64,000 nt of DNA from Paracoccaceae bacterium (GTDB lineage: Bacteria; Pseudomonadota; Alphaproteobacteria; Rhodobacterales; Rhodobacteraceae). The translations under genes and the position numbers were made by a program. Positions 42,924 through 51,170 of the stretch are shown here, piece by piece; within the stretch, counting starts at the first letter, position 1, and every line of letters begins with the position of its first letter. Below the pieces are notes generated by a model. The model was not told where the DNA came from and made no database searches. It saw only the letters and a program-made list of their open reading frames with translations. Location of the stretch: positions 22,037-86,036 of the forward strand of contig JANQRL010000007.1 in the NCBI GenBank assembly GCA_028284605.1, written 5' to 3'.

Positions 42924-44216
42924 ATGACGTTCGTCACCCAGCATAACGCGTTCCTGCTGCCGGGAACGTACTCGACATCCGGAAACGAGAATATCGAGTT
43001 CCTGCCGCATGAGGGGCGATCCATCAACGCCGTGAACGACCTCGTCGGGCTCACGATCTTCCATCCCCGCCTTCCGAACTACCTGGGCGGCGACGCCGAC
43101 ACGGATGACAGCAACAACACCCTGATCGGAGGGGGTTCGAACGTCCCCACGATCTCGATCGACGGGGGCCCGGCCTCCGTGCTGGACGAGATGACCCAGG
43201 TGCGCCTGGAGGTCACCTATGAGGGCGTATCTACCAGAATCTGGGGCGTCGGGCTGTTGCTCGGCAATGGCCGGTCGCTGGTTCTGGTCGACCAATGGGA
43301 CGGCCAGGCTCTGCTGTCGACCGCCGGCAGCTCCGATACGTTGCTGAATCCATCGGATTTCGGATCGATTCGGATCGTCGATTGGCATCCGCTGCAGAGT
43401 TGGCGTGAATACGCGCAGGGCAATATCGGGTCGAGCCCCTTTGTCTGTTACGCGCAGGAGACGGGCCTTCTGACGGCGTCCGGCGAGGTTGAGGCGGGCC
43501 GCCTCGAGGTCGGCGATCAGGTCTGGTCCCTCGACAACGGGTCGCGGCCGGTCCGGTGGATCGGCACGCGGCACCTCGGCCCGGAGCAGCTTGCGGACCG
43601 TCCGAATCAGCGGCCGATCCGGATCCGCAGGGGCGCTCTCGGCAAGGGGCTGCCGCGGCGCGACCTGCTGGTCTCGCCGCAGCACCGGGTTCTGGTCTCG
43701 TCGAAGATCGCCCGGAATCGGTTCGGGGACGGCGAGGCCCTGGTGCCGGCCAAGCACCTGACCGCGCTCAGCGGCATCTCGGTGGCCGAGGACATCGCAG
43801 AGGTGACCTATGTCCACATCCTCTTCGACCGCCACGAGGTTCTGATTGCCGAGGGCGCGCCGGCCGAAAGCCTCTATCTCGGGCCGGATACCCACAAGAC
43901 GCTGAGCCCGGAGCAATTGCTCGACATTCGGCTGCGGTTCCCCGAGACGGTACTGCCGGATTATCGGATGGTTCCCGCGCGGAGATTTCTGACCGGTCCG
44001 GAGACACGGCAACTGGCGCAGCTTCACGCCGCGCGCGGGCGCCCGCTTCTGGAGGGGCTCAGTCCGAATGAGAGGTCGGTTCGGTCGGCCCGTGCCACTG
44101 CGTTCCGGCGGCTCGTGGATGTCGCGCCGCCGTCCACTCCACGGCCCCGGACCCTTGGGGAACGGCGGGGTCCGACACATCCGTCTCCGGACGAGGTCGC
44201 TTTCACGCGGCATTAG
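42924..44216 (+). CDS. Hint (Hedgehog/intein) domain protein
   Basis: The protein has 430 residues. The first ~170 residues form an unassigned beta-rich domain with an acidic stretch (GGDADTDDSNNTLIGGG). The Hint domain starts at Cys175 or so in FVCYAQETGLLTASGEVEAG, followed by LEVGDQVWSLDNGSRPVRWIG and the block with His in LLVSPQHRVLVSS, and runs to about 370. Such Hint_2 proteins are frequent in roseobacters, often with RTX-type exported proteins. No signal peptide or RTX repeats are clear. Whether it self-cleaves is unknown. Confidence 0.8.
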   Translation: MTFVTQHNAFLLPGTYSTSGNENIEFLPHEGRSINAVNDLVGLTIFHPRLPNYLGGDADTDDSNNTLIGGGSNVPTISIDGGPASVLDEMTQVRLEVTYEGVSTRIWGVGLLLGNGRSLVLVDQWDGQALLSTAGSSDTLLNPSDFGSIRIVDWHPLQSWREYAQGNIGSSPFVCYAQETGLLTASGEVEAGRLEVGDQVWSLDNGSRPVRWIGTRHLGPEQLADRPNQRPIRIRRGALGKGLPRRDLLVSPQHRVLVSSKIARNRFGDGEALVPAKHLTALSGISVAEDIAEVTYVHILFDRHEVLIAEGAPAESLYLGPDTHKTLSPEQLLDIRLRFPETVLPDYRMVPARRFLTGPETRQLAQLHAARGRPLLEGLSPNERSVRSARATAFRRLVDVAPPSTPRPRTLGERRGPTHPSPDEVAFTRH

Positions 44217-44293
44217 GTCGGGTGGGCTCGGCGTGCCAAACTCAGTTCGGGCAGGTAATGTCGTGATGTGACAGACCAGCCCGGAGTGCCGTC

Positions 44294-46816
44294 GTGAAAA
44301 CCCATGTCAGAGCCCTGGTGGTCGGCGGCGGGGCCGTCGGGACCTCCATCGCCTATCACCTCGCCCGCCACGGCTGGGACGATGTGATGCTGCTGGAGCG
44401 GGACGAGCTGACCTCCGGCTCCACCTGGCACGCCGCCGGTCTCCTGCCCTATTTCAACATGTCCTACGCGACGACCTGGATCCACGACTACTCGATCAAG
44501 TTCTACAAGACCCTCGAAGAAGAGACCGGCCTCGATGCGGGCTTCTTCGTTGTCGGCAACCTCCGGATGGCGCAGTCCGAAGCGCGGATGGACGAATACC
44601 GCCTCTATGCCGCGACGGCCGAGACGGTTGACGTGCCGCACGAATGGCTGACCCCCGATCAGATCAAGGAGCGCTGGCCGCTGGTCAGGACCGAGGATCT
44701 CAAGGGCGCGATCTACCACCCGACCGACGGCTATATAAACCCCGCCGATGTGACGATGGCCATGGCCAAGGGCGCCCGCCAGCGCGGCGTCATGATCGAG
44801 CGGAAATGGCAGGTCGACGGGTACCACTGGACCGGAGACCATTGGGACGTCACCTGCACCAGGATGGTGGAGAAGGGCGGCAATCTCGTGCCGTCCGACG
44901 AGCAGATCGTCATTCACGCCGAGCATGTCGTCACCGCCACCGGCAACCACGCGCAGAAGACCGCCCAGCTCCTCGGCATCAAGATGCCCGCGATCCCGGT
45001 GGAGCATCAGTACATCGTCACGGAGCCCGATCCGGCCTTGGTCGAGTGGCGCAAGGACAACCCCCAACACCCCGTTCTGCGCGATGCCGATGCCAAATGG
45101 TATGTCCGCGAGGAACGCGGCGGCTGGATCCTCGGGCCTTACGAGCGGAACGCCCCGGCGCGCTTTGAATACGGTGTCCCCGACAGCTTCCGCGCCGACC
45201 TTTTCCCCCTCGATCTGGAACGGATCGAGGAGGAGTACATGTCGATGATCCACCGGATTCCGTCTTCGGAAACCGTGGGTCTGAAGGACGATTTCAACGG
45301 CCCGATCTGCTACACCCCCGACGGCAATCCGCTCCTCGGCCCCGCTCCCGGGCTCCGCAACATGTGGCTGGCAGAGGGCTTCTCCTTCGGGATCACCGCC
45401 GCCGGCGGCGCGGGCCATTTCCTCGCCCAATGCATGGTCGAGGGTGAGGCCGAGATCGACATGGCGAGCCTCGACCCGAAGCGCTACGGCCCCTGGATGA
45501 CCACCGAATACGCCATGCGCAAGAACGAGGAATGCTACGAGCACGTCTACATCCTCCACCACCCCGACGAGGAACGCCCGGCCTGCCGCCCGCTGCGCAC
45601 CGCGCCCGCCTATGACCGGCAGAAGGCACTGGGTGCCCAGTTCGGGCAGGTCAACGGATGGGAACGACCGAACTACTACGGGCCGCTCGATGCCCCGGAC
45701 AGTTTCGACCACGACGCCCGCAGCTTCCGTCGCGGCGGCTGGTGGGACTACGCGAAGGAGGAGGCCGAAGCGATCCGCAGCGGCGTCGGCCTGATCGACG
45801 CCACCGCCTTCGCCAAGCACCGGCTCAGCGGCCCCGGCGCCACCGCCTTCCTCGACTGGTTCACCTGCAACAAGCTGCCAAGGGTGGGTCGGATCAACCT
45901 CACCTACGCGCTCACCTCCCACGGCACCACGCGGACGGAATACACCATCGTCCGCCTGGGCGAGGACGACTACTACCTCGTCTCCGCCGGCGCCTGGGCC
46001 GCCTATGACGGCGATTTCCTGAAACAGGCCATCGCGGACAAGATCCCCGAATTCGGCTGGATGTCCTGCCATGAGGTGACCTCGCAATGGGGCGTCTTCG
46101 CCATCGCCGGGCCGAAATCCCGCGACGTGCTGCGCGAGCTGATCCGCGATCCCGACCCCGACACGGCATTGTCGAACAGACGCTTCCCCTGGCTCTCCGC
46201 GCGTGAGATCGAGCTGGGTATGTGCCCGGTCCAGGCGATCCGCGTGGCCTATACCGGGGAGTTGGGCTGGGAGCTGCACCACCCGATCGAGATGCAGACC
46301 TATCTCTGGGACCGGCTGATGGAGGCCGGCGCGGCCCATGGGCTGAAACCGGTCGGCGCCCGGGCGCAGAACTGGCTGCGGCAGGAAAAGAGCTACCGCG
46401 CCTTCGGGACCGAACTGGGCCGCGACGCGACGCCCCTGGAGGCCGGGCTCGACCGGTTCGTGGACCTGGAGAAGGATTTCCATGGGCGCGATGCCATGGT
46501 GAAGATCGGCATCCGCTTCAAATGCGTCACGCTCCTCATCGACGGGCCGGACGACGCCGATCCCTGGGGCCGCGAGGCGCTCTATTCCGGTGACACGCGG
46601 GTCGGTCGGCTGACCTCGGGGGGCTATTCCGTGGCCTTCGGCAAATCCATCGGGATGGGCTACGTCTCCCCCGACAACGCCGAACCGGGGACCAAGCTCA
46701 AGGTCCGGATCATGGGCGATCTCTGGGATGCGGAGGTCACCGAGGACAGCCCCTACGACCCGAAGAACGCCACGATCCGCGCCGATATCCCGGGTCTCTC
46801 CAAGGCGGCAGAATAG
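44294..46816 (+). CDS. FAD-dependent dimethylglycine/sarcosine dehydrogenase-type enzyme with GcvT domain
   Basis: The protein has 840 residues in two parts. The N-terminal DAO/FAD domain has VVGGGAVGTSIAYHLA at 9-24 and GSTWHAAGL at 42-50, where His46 is the expected site of covalent FAD. The C-terminal half (from about 440) is an aminomethyltransferase (GcvT) domain for tetrahydrofolate, including YTGELGWELH. This layout oxidatively demethylates dimethylglycine or sarcosine and passes the methyl carbon to folate. Substrate choice is inference. It is one base upstream of the HEAT-repeat gene. Confidence 0.9.
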   Translation: MKTHVRALVVGGGAVGTSIAYHLARHGWDDVMLLERDELTSGSTWHAAGLLPYFNMSYATTWIHDYSIKFYKTLEEETGLDAGFFVVGNLRMAQSEARMDEYRLYAATAETVDVPHEWLTPDQIKERWPLVRTEDLKGAIYHPTDGYINPADVTMAMAKGARQRGVMIERKWQVDGYHWTGDHWDVTCTRMVEKGGNLVPSDEQIVIHAEHVVTATGNHAQKTAQLLGIKMPAIPVEHQYIVTEPDPALVEWRKDNPQHPVLRDADAKWYVREERGGWILGPYERNAPARFEYGVPDSFRADLFPLDLERIEEEYMSMIHRIPSSETVGLKDDFNGPICYTPDGNPLLGPAPGLRNMWLAEGFSFGITAAGGAGHFLAQCMVEGEAEIDMASLDPKRYGPWMTTEYAMRKNEECYEHVYILHHPDEERPACRPLRTAPAYDRQKALGAQFGQVNGWERPNYYGPLDAPDSFDHDARSFRRGGWWDYAKEEAEAIRSGVGLIDATAFAKHRLSGPGATAFLDWFTCNKLPRVGRINLTYALTSHGTTRTEYTIVRLGEDDYYLVSAGAWAAYDGDFLKQAIADKIPEFGWMSCHEVTSQWGVFAIAGPKSRDVLRELIRDPDPDTALSNRRFPWLSAREIELGMCPVQAIRVAYTGELGWELHHPIEMQTYLWDRLMEAGAAHGLKPVGARAQNWLRQEKSYRAFGTELGRDATPLEAGLDRFVDLEKDFHGRDAMVKIGIRFKCVTLLIDGPDDADPWGREALYSGDTRVGRLTSGGYSVAFGKSIGMGYVSPDNAEPGTKLKVRIMGDLWDAEVTEDSPYDPKNATIRADIPGLSKAAE

Positions 46817-46817
46817 G

Positions 46818-47336
46818 TTGGATATCCAGGAGGCCCTCTCTGGCGGGGACCGCCGTACGGTCGGCCGCATCAAGGAGGTTGTCGCCCATATCCTCGCCCA
46901 CCCCGACGCGCTGCCCGATCTGGTCGCCGCTCTCGATGCCGAGGAAGCGGTGGTGCGGATGCGCGCCGCGGATGCCCTGGAGAAGGTCTCTGCCCAGCAT
47001 GCCGATTGGGTCGCGCCCTTCGCCGAGGACATTCTGGCGGTGGCCACTCGGCGCGTGGATCAGGAAATCCGCTGGCACGCTGCCCAGACCCTGCCGCGCC
47101 TCGGGCTCGATCCCGGTCAGCGGAACCGGGCCGTCGCGCTCTTCACCGATTGCCTCAACGCCGAAAGCCGCATCCTGCGCGCCTTCGCCCTGACCGGGCT
47201 TGTCGAGTTCGCGCTCACCGATCCCGCCCTGCGCGCCCGGGTCGAGCCGCTGGTCGAAGAGGCCCTGACCTCTGATGTCCCCTCCTACGCCGCCCGCGCC
47301 CGGAAGCTCCGAAAGCGTCTCGACCGAGCCTCCTAG
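46818..47336 (+). CDS. HEAT-repeat protein
   Basis: The protein has 172 residues from TTG 46818, one base after the demethylase stop. The frame is open further upstream inside that gene, but the reading there is Arg/Ser-rich. It consists of alpha-helical HEAT/PBS-lyase-type repeats (for example LVAALDAEEAVVRMRAADAL and AVATRRVDQEIRWHAAQTL). Probably a protein-protein scaffold. The tight spacing suggests a role with the flavoenzyme (inference). The TTG start is the best available, but not certain. Confidence 0.7.
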   Translation: MDIQEALSGGDRRTVGRIKEVVAHILAHPDALPDLVAALDAEEAVVRMRAADALEKVSAQHADWVAPFAEDILAVATRRVDQEIRWHAAQTLPRLGLDPGQRNRAVALFTDCLNAESRILRAFALTGLVEFALTDPALRARVEPLVEEALTSDVPSYAARARKLRKRLDRAS

Positions 47337-47728
47337 AGCACGACGAGAACGGCCTGAGACGCCCACCACGCCTTGGGTCAGAAGCGGACCTTCGGCGCCG
47401 GTCGGTTCAGCGCGAAACACCACCGACCCCGCGCAACACGGCGCGCATGCGCCCGGGTCGCCATTGTCTCTCGGACCGTCGTCCATTGGGCTCGAACCAA
47501 TGGCGCCTCAATGAACGACCGCGACAATGGCGACACCTCCACCCCGGGAGGGCCGCTTTCGAAACAGACGTTGTGCGCGTGGCGATGAAGGCGGGGGAAC
47601 CGACGGTCCATGTGAACGTCGTGGGCCCACCCGAGGTCGGTCCGGCCGCACGCGCGCCTTGGCCCAGAGGTCCGCTCCCCGCCCAGAAGTCCGGTTCTAT
47701 CTGATCTCATCACACTTCAAGGGCGGCG
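47337..47728. other. Gene-free region between HEAT-repeat and DAO genes
   Basis: 392 bases separate two converging genes. CCATTGG/CCAATGG is a perfect inverted repeat at 47483-47503. Degenerate AGAAGCGGAC-like and AGAAGTCCGG-like motifs occur at 47379 and 47686. A minus-strand frame of 111 codons (47378-47713) exists but is Arg-rich and unconvincing. It may be gene decay. Confidence 0.4.
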
Positions 47729-48805
47729 TCAGCCGAACCGCTCCGGCCGCAGCGCCGCGACGATTTCCGGCTCGATCTCCGGCACCCGCCCGCCGACGAT
47801 ATCCGCCAGTAGAAGACTCGCCGCCGGCGCGGACTGGAACCCGTAGCCGCCCTGTCCGGCGCACCAGATGAAGGCGGGGTCGTCGGGCGACGGTCCCAGC
47901 ACAAGTTGCCGGTCCGGCGAGAACGTCCTTAGCCCCGCCCAGTTCGCGAGAAGCCGCGTCACCGGCTCGGTCACGTGCGCCTCGTAGCGCGCCAGCCCCT
48001 CGGCCAGCACCATGTCGTCGGCCCAGGCGTCTATCGGCGCGCTGGGGTCCTCATCTGCTGGCGAAACGAGCAGCGCCCCGGCATCGGGCTTGGCATACCA
48101 GGTCTCCCCGGTGCCGAAGACCATCGGCCAGCCACTGACGTCATGGCCGCCCGGCGCCGGCAGTCGCGCCATGGAGCGCCGCATCGGCGTGAAGCCGAGC
48201 GGCGCGATACCGGCCATTTCCGCCACCACGTCGACCCATGCCCCTGCGGCATTGACCAGCATCCGGCCCTCGATCGTCTCGTCACCTGTCTCCACGGCCC
48301 AGCCGCTGCCCATGCGCGCGATGCCAGAGACGCGCGCGCCCGTCCGCACGGTTCCGCCGTAGGCGCGGATCGTGCGCGCGAAATGCTGGATCAGCCGGTC
48401 GGTGTCGATGTCCATCGCGTCCACCGCATATCCCGCCCGGTCCACCCGCTCCGGGTTCAGGATCGGCACCATCGCCCTTGCCTCCGCCGGGGTCAGTGGT
48501 TCGAGCGTCAACTCCGCTAGGTCGGCGGCAAAGCTCTCCTCCTCCTCCGGCCCCGCGACGACCATCAGCCCCCGGGGGCTCAACACCCCGCCATCCGCGC
48601 TCTCGTGATAGGCCCGGCTGGCGCGGTTGAGTGCCACGGTAGAGGGCTTGCCATAGTTCTCCTCAAAGAGCGCTGCCGAGCGGCCGGAGGCATGATAGGC
48701 CAGCGCGTCCTCACGCTCCAGCACCGCGACCCGGCCCAGCTCCGACAGTCGCGCCCCGGCGCTGACCCCGGCGATGCCGCCGCCGATAACGATGAAATCC
48801 TCCAT
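47729..48805 (-). CDS. FAD-dependent oxidoreductase (DAO family, D-amino acid/glycine oxidase-like)
   Basis: The protein has 358 residues. The N-terminal dinucleotide motif is DFIVIGGGIAGVSAGARL, followed by VAVLEREDALAYHASGRSAALF, as in DadA/glycine oxidase-type enzymes. The C-terminal WAGLRTFSPDRQLVLGPSP and GQGGYGFQSAPA complete the FAD site. ATG 48805 gives MEDFIVIGGG; the longer frame encodes an unlikely leader. The substrate is unknown. It lies downstream of a strong hairpin separating it from the Cys-rich gene. Confidence 0.87.
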   Translation of the reverse strand: MEDFIVIGGGIAGVSAGARLSELGRVAVLEREDALAYHASGRSAALFEENYGKPSTVALNRASRAYHESADGGVLSPRGLMVVAGPEEEESFAADLAELTLEPLTPAEARAMVPILNPERVDRAGYAVDAMDIDTDRLIQHFARTIRAYGGTVRTGARVSGIARMGSGWAVETGDETIEGRMLVNAAGAWVDVVAEMAGIAPLGFTPMRRSMARLPAPGGHDVSGWPMVFGTGETWYAKPDAGALLVSPADEDPSAPIDAWADDMVLAEGLARYEAHVTEPVTRLLANWAGLRTFSPDRQLVLGPSPDDPAFIWCAGQGGYGFQSAPAASLLLADIVGGRVPEIEPEIVAALRPERFG

Positions 48806-48886
48806 CCCCGATCCCTGCCACGGCGCGCGAGGCGAGGAAAGCGCGGCGGGTCGTTCGATCGTCCGTCGGTGGAGTGCTGGAGAAGA

Positions 48887-48912
48887 GCGGGGCCGGATCG
48901 CGCCGGCCCCGC
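48887..48912 (-). terminator. Strong hairpin after the Cys-rich gene
   Basis: GCGGGGCCGG and CCGGCCCCGC form a perfect 10-bp stem with a 6-base loop, 9 bases beyond the stop of the minus-strand gene at 48922. On that strand it is followed by TCTTCTCC, a weak U-rich tail. Confidence 0.6.
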
Positions 48913-48921
48913 CCAATGGGG

Positions 48922-49317
48922 TCAGGCCGGTGCCGGGGCCCGCATATCGGTGGTGACCAGTTCGCAGCCCTTACAGGCCGCGGCCCCGCTCTGGTCGTAC
49001 CAGCGGCAGGTGGACCGGATCGCGCAGGGCGGCAGGTCGGCCCGGAGCGGCACCTGCTCCGCCTCGAGAAAGTCCATCACCTTGTCGATCACCCCGCAGC
49101 GGCTGCCGGTCCACTGGCTGCATCCGGAGGTCGCGCAGGGCGCGGCGAAGCGCATCCGCGCCTCGGGGGACCCGTGCTTTTCGGCCTCCTCGATGAAACC
49201 GGCATCGATCCGCATCGGCGTGCGCAGCGGCTTCATGCGCCCGTCGGGGCCGCGGATCGCCAGCAGCGTGTTGCCCGGCGCGGCGCGCGCGCTCGGGCAG
49301 GTCCGTTCGGCGGTCAT
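48922..49317 (-). CDS. Cysteine-rich protein of unknown function
   Basis: The protein has 131 residues with eight cysteines, seven of them in the C-terminal two thirds: PCATSGCSQWTGSRCG (C-x4-C-x7-C) and PPCAIRSTCRWYDQSGAAACKGC (split spacing C-x5-C-x10-C-x2-C). Such spacing suggests a metal or Fe-S site. No signal peptide. It starts 4 bases after the stop of the 75-residue gene, so they form a pair. I do not recognise the family. Confidence 0.7.
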   Translation of the reverse strand: MTAERTCPSARAAPGNTLLAIRGPDGRMKPLRTPMRIDAGFIEEAEKHGSPEARMRFAAPCATSGCSQWTGSRCGVIDKVMDFLEAEQVPLRADLPPCAIRSTCRWYDQSGAAACKGCELVTTDMRAPAPA

Positions 49318-49321
49318 CGGT

Positions 49322-49549
49322 TCAGCCGACCAGCCGGGCGCCGATGTCCTTCTCCAGCTCGCGCAACCCGCCGAGTTCGGGATGCAGGATGATCCCGTAC
49401 CAGTCGATCGGGAACCGCACGACGAAGGGCTTGTCGAAGCCGAGCCTCGCCACATGCTTCAGCGTGACCTGCTGAAGCTCCGACTGAATCTGCATGTGAT
49501 CCTCGCGGGAGATTTCGATGTCGCCGGTATCGATAACAAAACGTGCCAT
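49322..49549 (-). CDS. 75-residue conserved-looking protein, unknown
   Basis: MARFVIDTGDIEISREDHMQ starts a 75-residue protein from ATG 49549, with AAAGGACAG just upstream. The rest is a mixed alpha/beta fold with HVARLGFDKPFVVRFP and a C-terminal GGLRELEKDIGARLVG. No cysteines and no membrane segment. It forms a two-gene unit with the Cys-rich protein downstream. Function unknown. Confidence 0.7.
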   Translation of the reverse strand: MARFVIDTGDIEISREDHMQIQSELQQVTLKHVARLGFDKPFVVRFPIDWYGIILHPELGGLRELEKDIGARLVG

Positions 49550-49708
49550 GATCTGTCCTTTCGGTTTCAAAGATGTGCCGCGGAAATACAGGTGCGGCGC
49601 CGACAGGATAGCACGGCGGAAGTGATCGCCCGACGGTGGTATTCCCGACCGGCGGCTCTCCGCCGAGGGGTGCAGCGGCAGCGCCGGGATGGAGCCGGGT
49701 TGGAATCA

Positions 49709-49876
49709 TGCGGCGCGGAACAGAGGCGAAGCCGGCCGCGCATCGACGGGCCGCCCCGACGGACCGGCGATTGGGTGACGTTTGCGCGTCGCTTGGGGCT
49801 CGTTCGGATCTGGCGGGGATAAAGCGCGCAGAACGTCGGTGGGATCGCCGCTCCGCGGCCCGTCGATGCGCGGCCT
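49709..49876. mobile_element. MITE-like repeat, copy 2
   Basis: 168 bases matching 19421-19587 in the same orientation. Here the inverted repeats are perfect over 20 bases: 49734-49753 and 49856-49875, enclosing 102 bases. GGCGATT and GATCGCC just inside extend the stem. The surrounding 49550-49708 and 49877-49975 contain no recognisable gene. The element lies between two minus-strand transcription units. Confidence 0.78.
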
Positions 49877-49975
49877 TTGCGCGAGCCTCATTGAACGTCC
49901 GCTCTGGGCTCAACGCGGCAACGTCTACGCTTTGCCGCCGCTTCCTCAACGCGACGAAGCGGGCTTCTCGCAAGG

Positions 49976-50001
49976 AAAAGGGCCCGTCCGAAGACGGGCC
50001 C
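49976..50001 (-). terminator. Intrinsic terminator of the xdh-BMP operon
   Basis: GGGCCCGTC/GACGGGCCC forms a perfect 9-bp stem with a 4-base loop. On the minus strand it is followed by TTTT, 22 bases after the BMP gene stop. Confidence 0.88.
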
Positions 50002-50023
50002 CTTCGCACTCTTCTGCCTCGGA

Positions 50024-51112
50024 TCAGCTCGGGATGTCGCCCGTCATCCCCTCGACATAGAAGTCCATCGTCAGGAGCTGGGCGTCGGTCGCCACCTCGC
50101 CCTCGGCGAGGAAGACAGAGCCGTCCTGCTTGTTGATCGGGCCGGTGAACGGGTGGTACTCGCCCGCGGTGATCGCGGCGATCATCGCCTCGGCCTCGGC
50201 CTTCACCTCCGCCGGCACCGCCTCGGTAATCTCGCCGATCACCACCTCGCCCTCGGGCATCCCGCCCCAGCTGTCGGTCTGCTCATAGCTGCCGTCGAGC
50301 ATCTGCTGCACGCGCTTGACGTAGTAGGGCGACCAGTCGTCGATGATCGACGCGACCCGGGGCGCCGGCTTGAACGCCGCCATGTCGGAAGCCTGGCCGA
50401 AGCCGATCACGCCGCCTGCTTCTGACGCCGCGGCCAGGGGTGCGGTCGAGTCGGTGTGCTGGGTGATCACGTCGACCCCCTGTTCGATCATCGCCTTGGC
50501 CGCATCGGCCTCCTTCGCGGGGTCGAACCAGGTGTAGACCCAGATCACCACCAGCTCGACATCGGGGTTCACCGCCTTGGCGTGCAGGTAGGTGGAGTTG
50601 ATCCCCATGATCACCTCGGGGATCGGGTAGGAGGCGATGTAGCCGATCTTATTGGTCTGGGTCATCTTGCCGGCGATATGGCCGATCACCGCACGGCCCT
50701 CATAGAACCGCGAATTGTAGGTGGTGACGTTCGGGTGGTCGCGGCGATAGCCGGTGGCGTGCTCGAACCGCACATCCGGGAAGCGGGCGGCGACGTTGTT
50801 GACGCCCTCCATATAGCCGAACGAGGTGGCGAAGATCAGATCGGCGCCGTTCAGTGCCATCTGCGTCATCACCCGCTCGGCATCGGCGCCTTCCGGCACG
50901 CTTTCCTGGAAGATCGTCGTGACCCGGTCGCCGAACTCGGCTTCAACCGCGAGCCGTCCCTGTTCGTGCTGGTAGGTCCAGCCGCCGTCCCCCACCGGGC
51001 CGACATAGACGAAGCCGACGGTCAGCGGATCGTCCTGCGCCCGAAGCGGCACCCCCATCGCCGCGGCCATCGCGGCCCCCGCGCTCGTGGCCAGAAGCGT
51101 TCTTCTTTTCAT
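50024..51112 (-). CDS. BMP family ABC transporter substrate-binding protein
   Basis: Periplasmic receptor of 362 residues in the basic membrane protein (PnrA-like) family, which binds purine nucleosides or bases. The N terminus MKRRTLLATSAGAAMAAAMG resembles a Tat/Sec signal ending near LRAQ. Family stretches are VGPVGDGGWTYQHEQGR, DLIFATSFGYMEGV and YIASYPIPEVIMGINS. It is the last gene of the xdhABC-transporter unit, so a purine ligand is likely (inference). A terminator follows. Confidence 0.9.
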   Translation of the reverse strand: MKRRTLLATSAGAAMAAAMGVPLRAQDDPLTVGFVYVGPVGDGGWTYQHEQGRLAVEAEFGDRVTTIFQESVPEGADAERVMTQMALNGADLIFATSFGYMEGVNNVAARFPDVRFEHATGYRRDHPNVTTYNSRFYEGRAVIGHIAGKMTQTNKIGYIASYPIPEVIMGINSTYLHAKAVNPDVELVVIWVYTWFDPAKEADAAKAMIEQGVDVITQHTDSTAPLAAASEAGGVIGFGQASDMAAFKPAPRVASIIDDWSPYYVKRVQQMLDGSYEQTDSWGGMPEGEVVIGEITEAVPAEVKAEAEAMIAAITAGEYHPFTGPINKQDGSVFLAEGEVATDAQLLTMDFYVEGMTGDIPS

Positions 51113-51170
51113 TTCCCTGTTCTCCCTGTTGCTGTCTTTGCTTGCTCAGAGGTTGGTGCCGCTTGCGCGG

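Noticed and set aside
42702..44213. 503-codon minus-strand frame opposite the Hint gene
   Set aside because: Arg/Pro-rich composition with no motifs, while the plus strand encodes a recognisable Hint domain with an orderly start.
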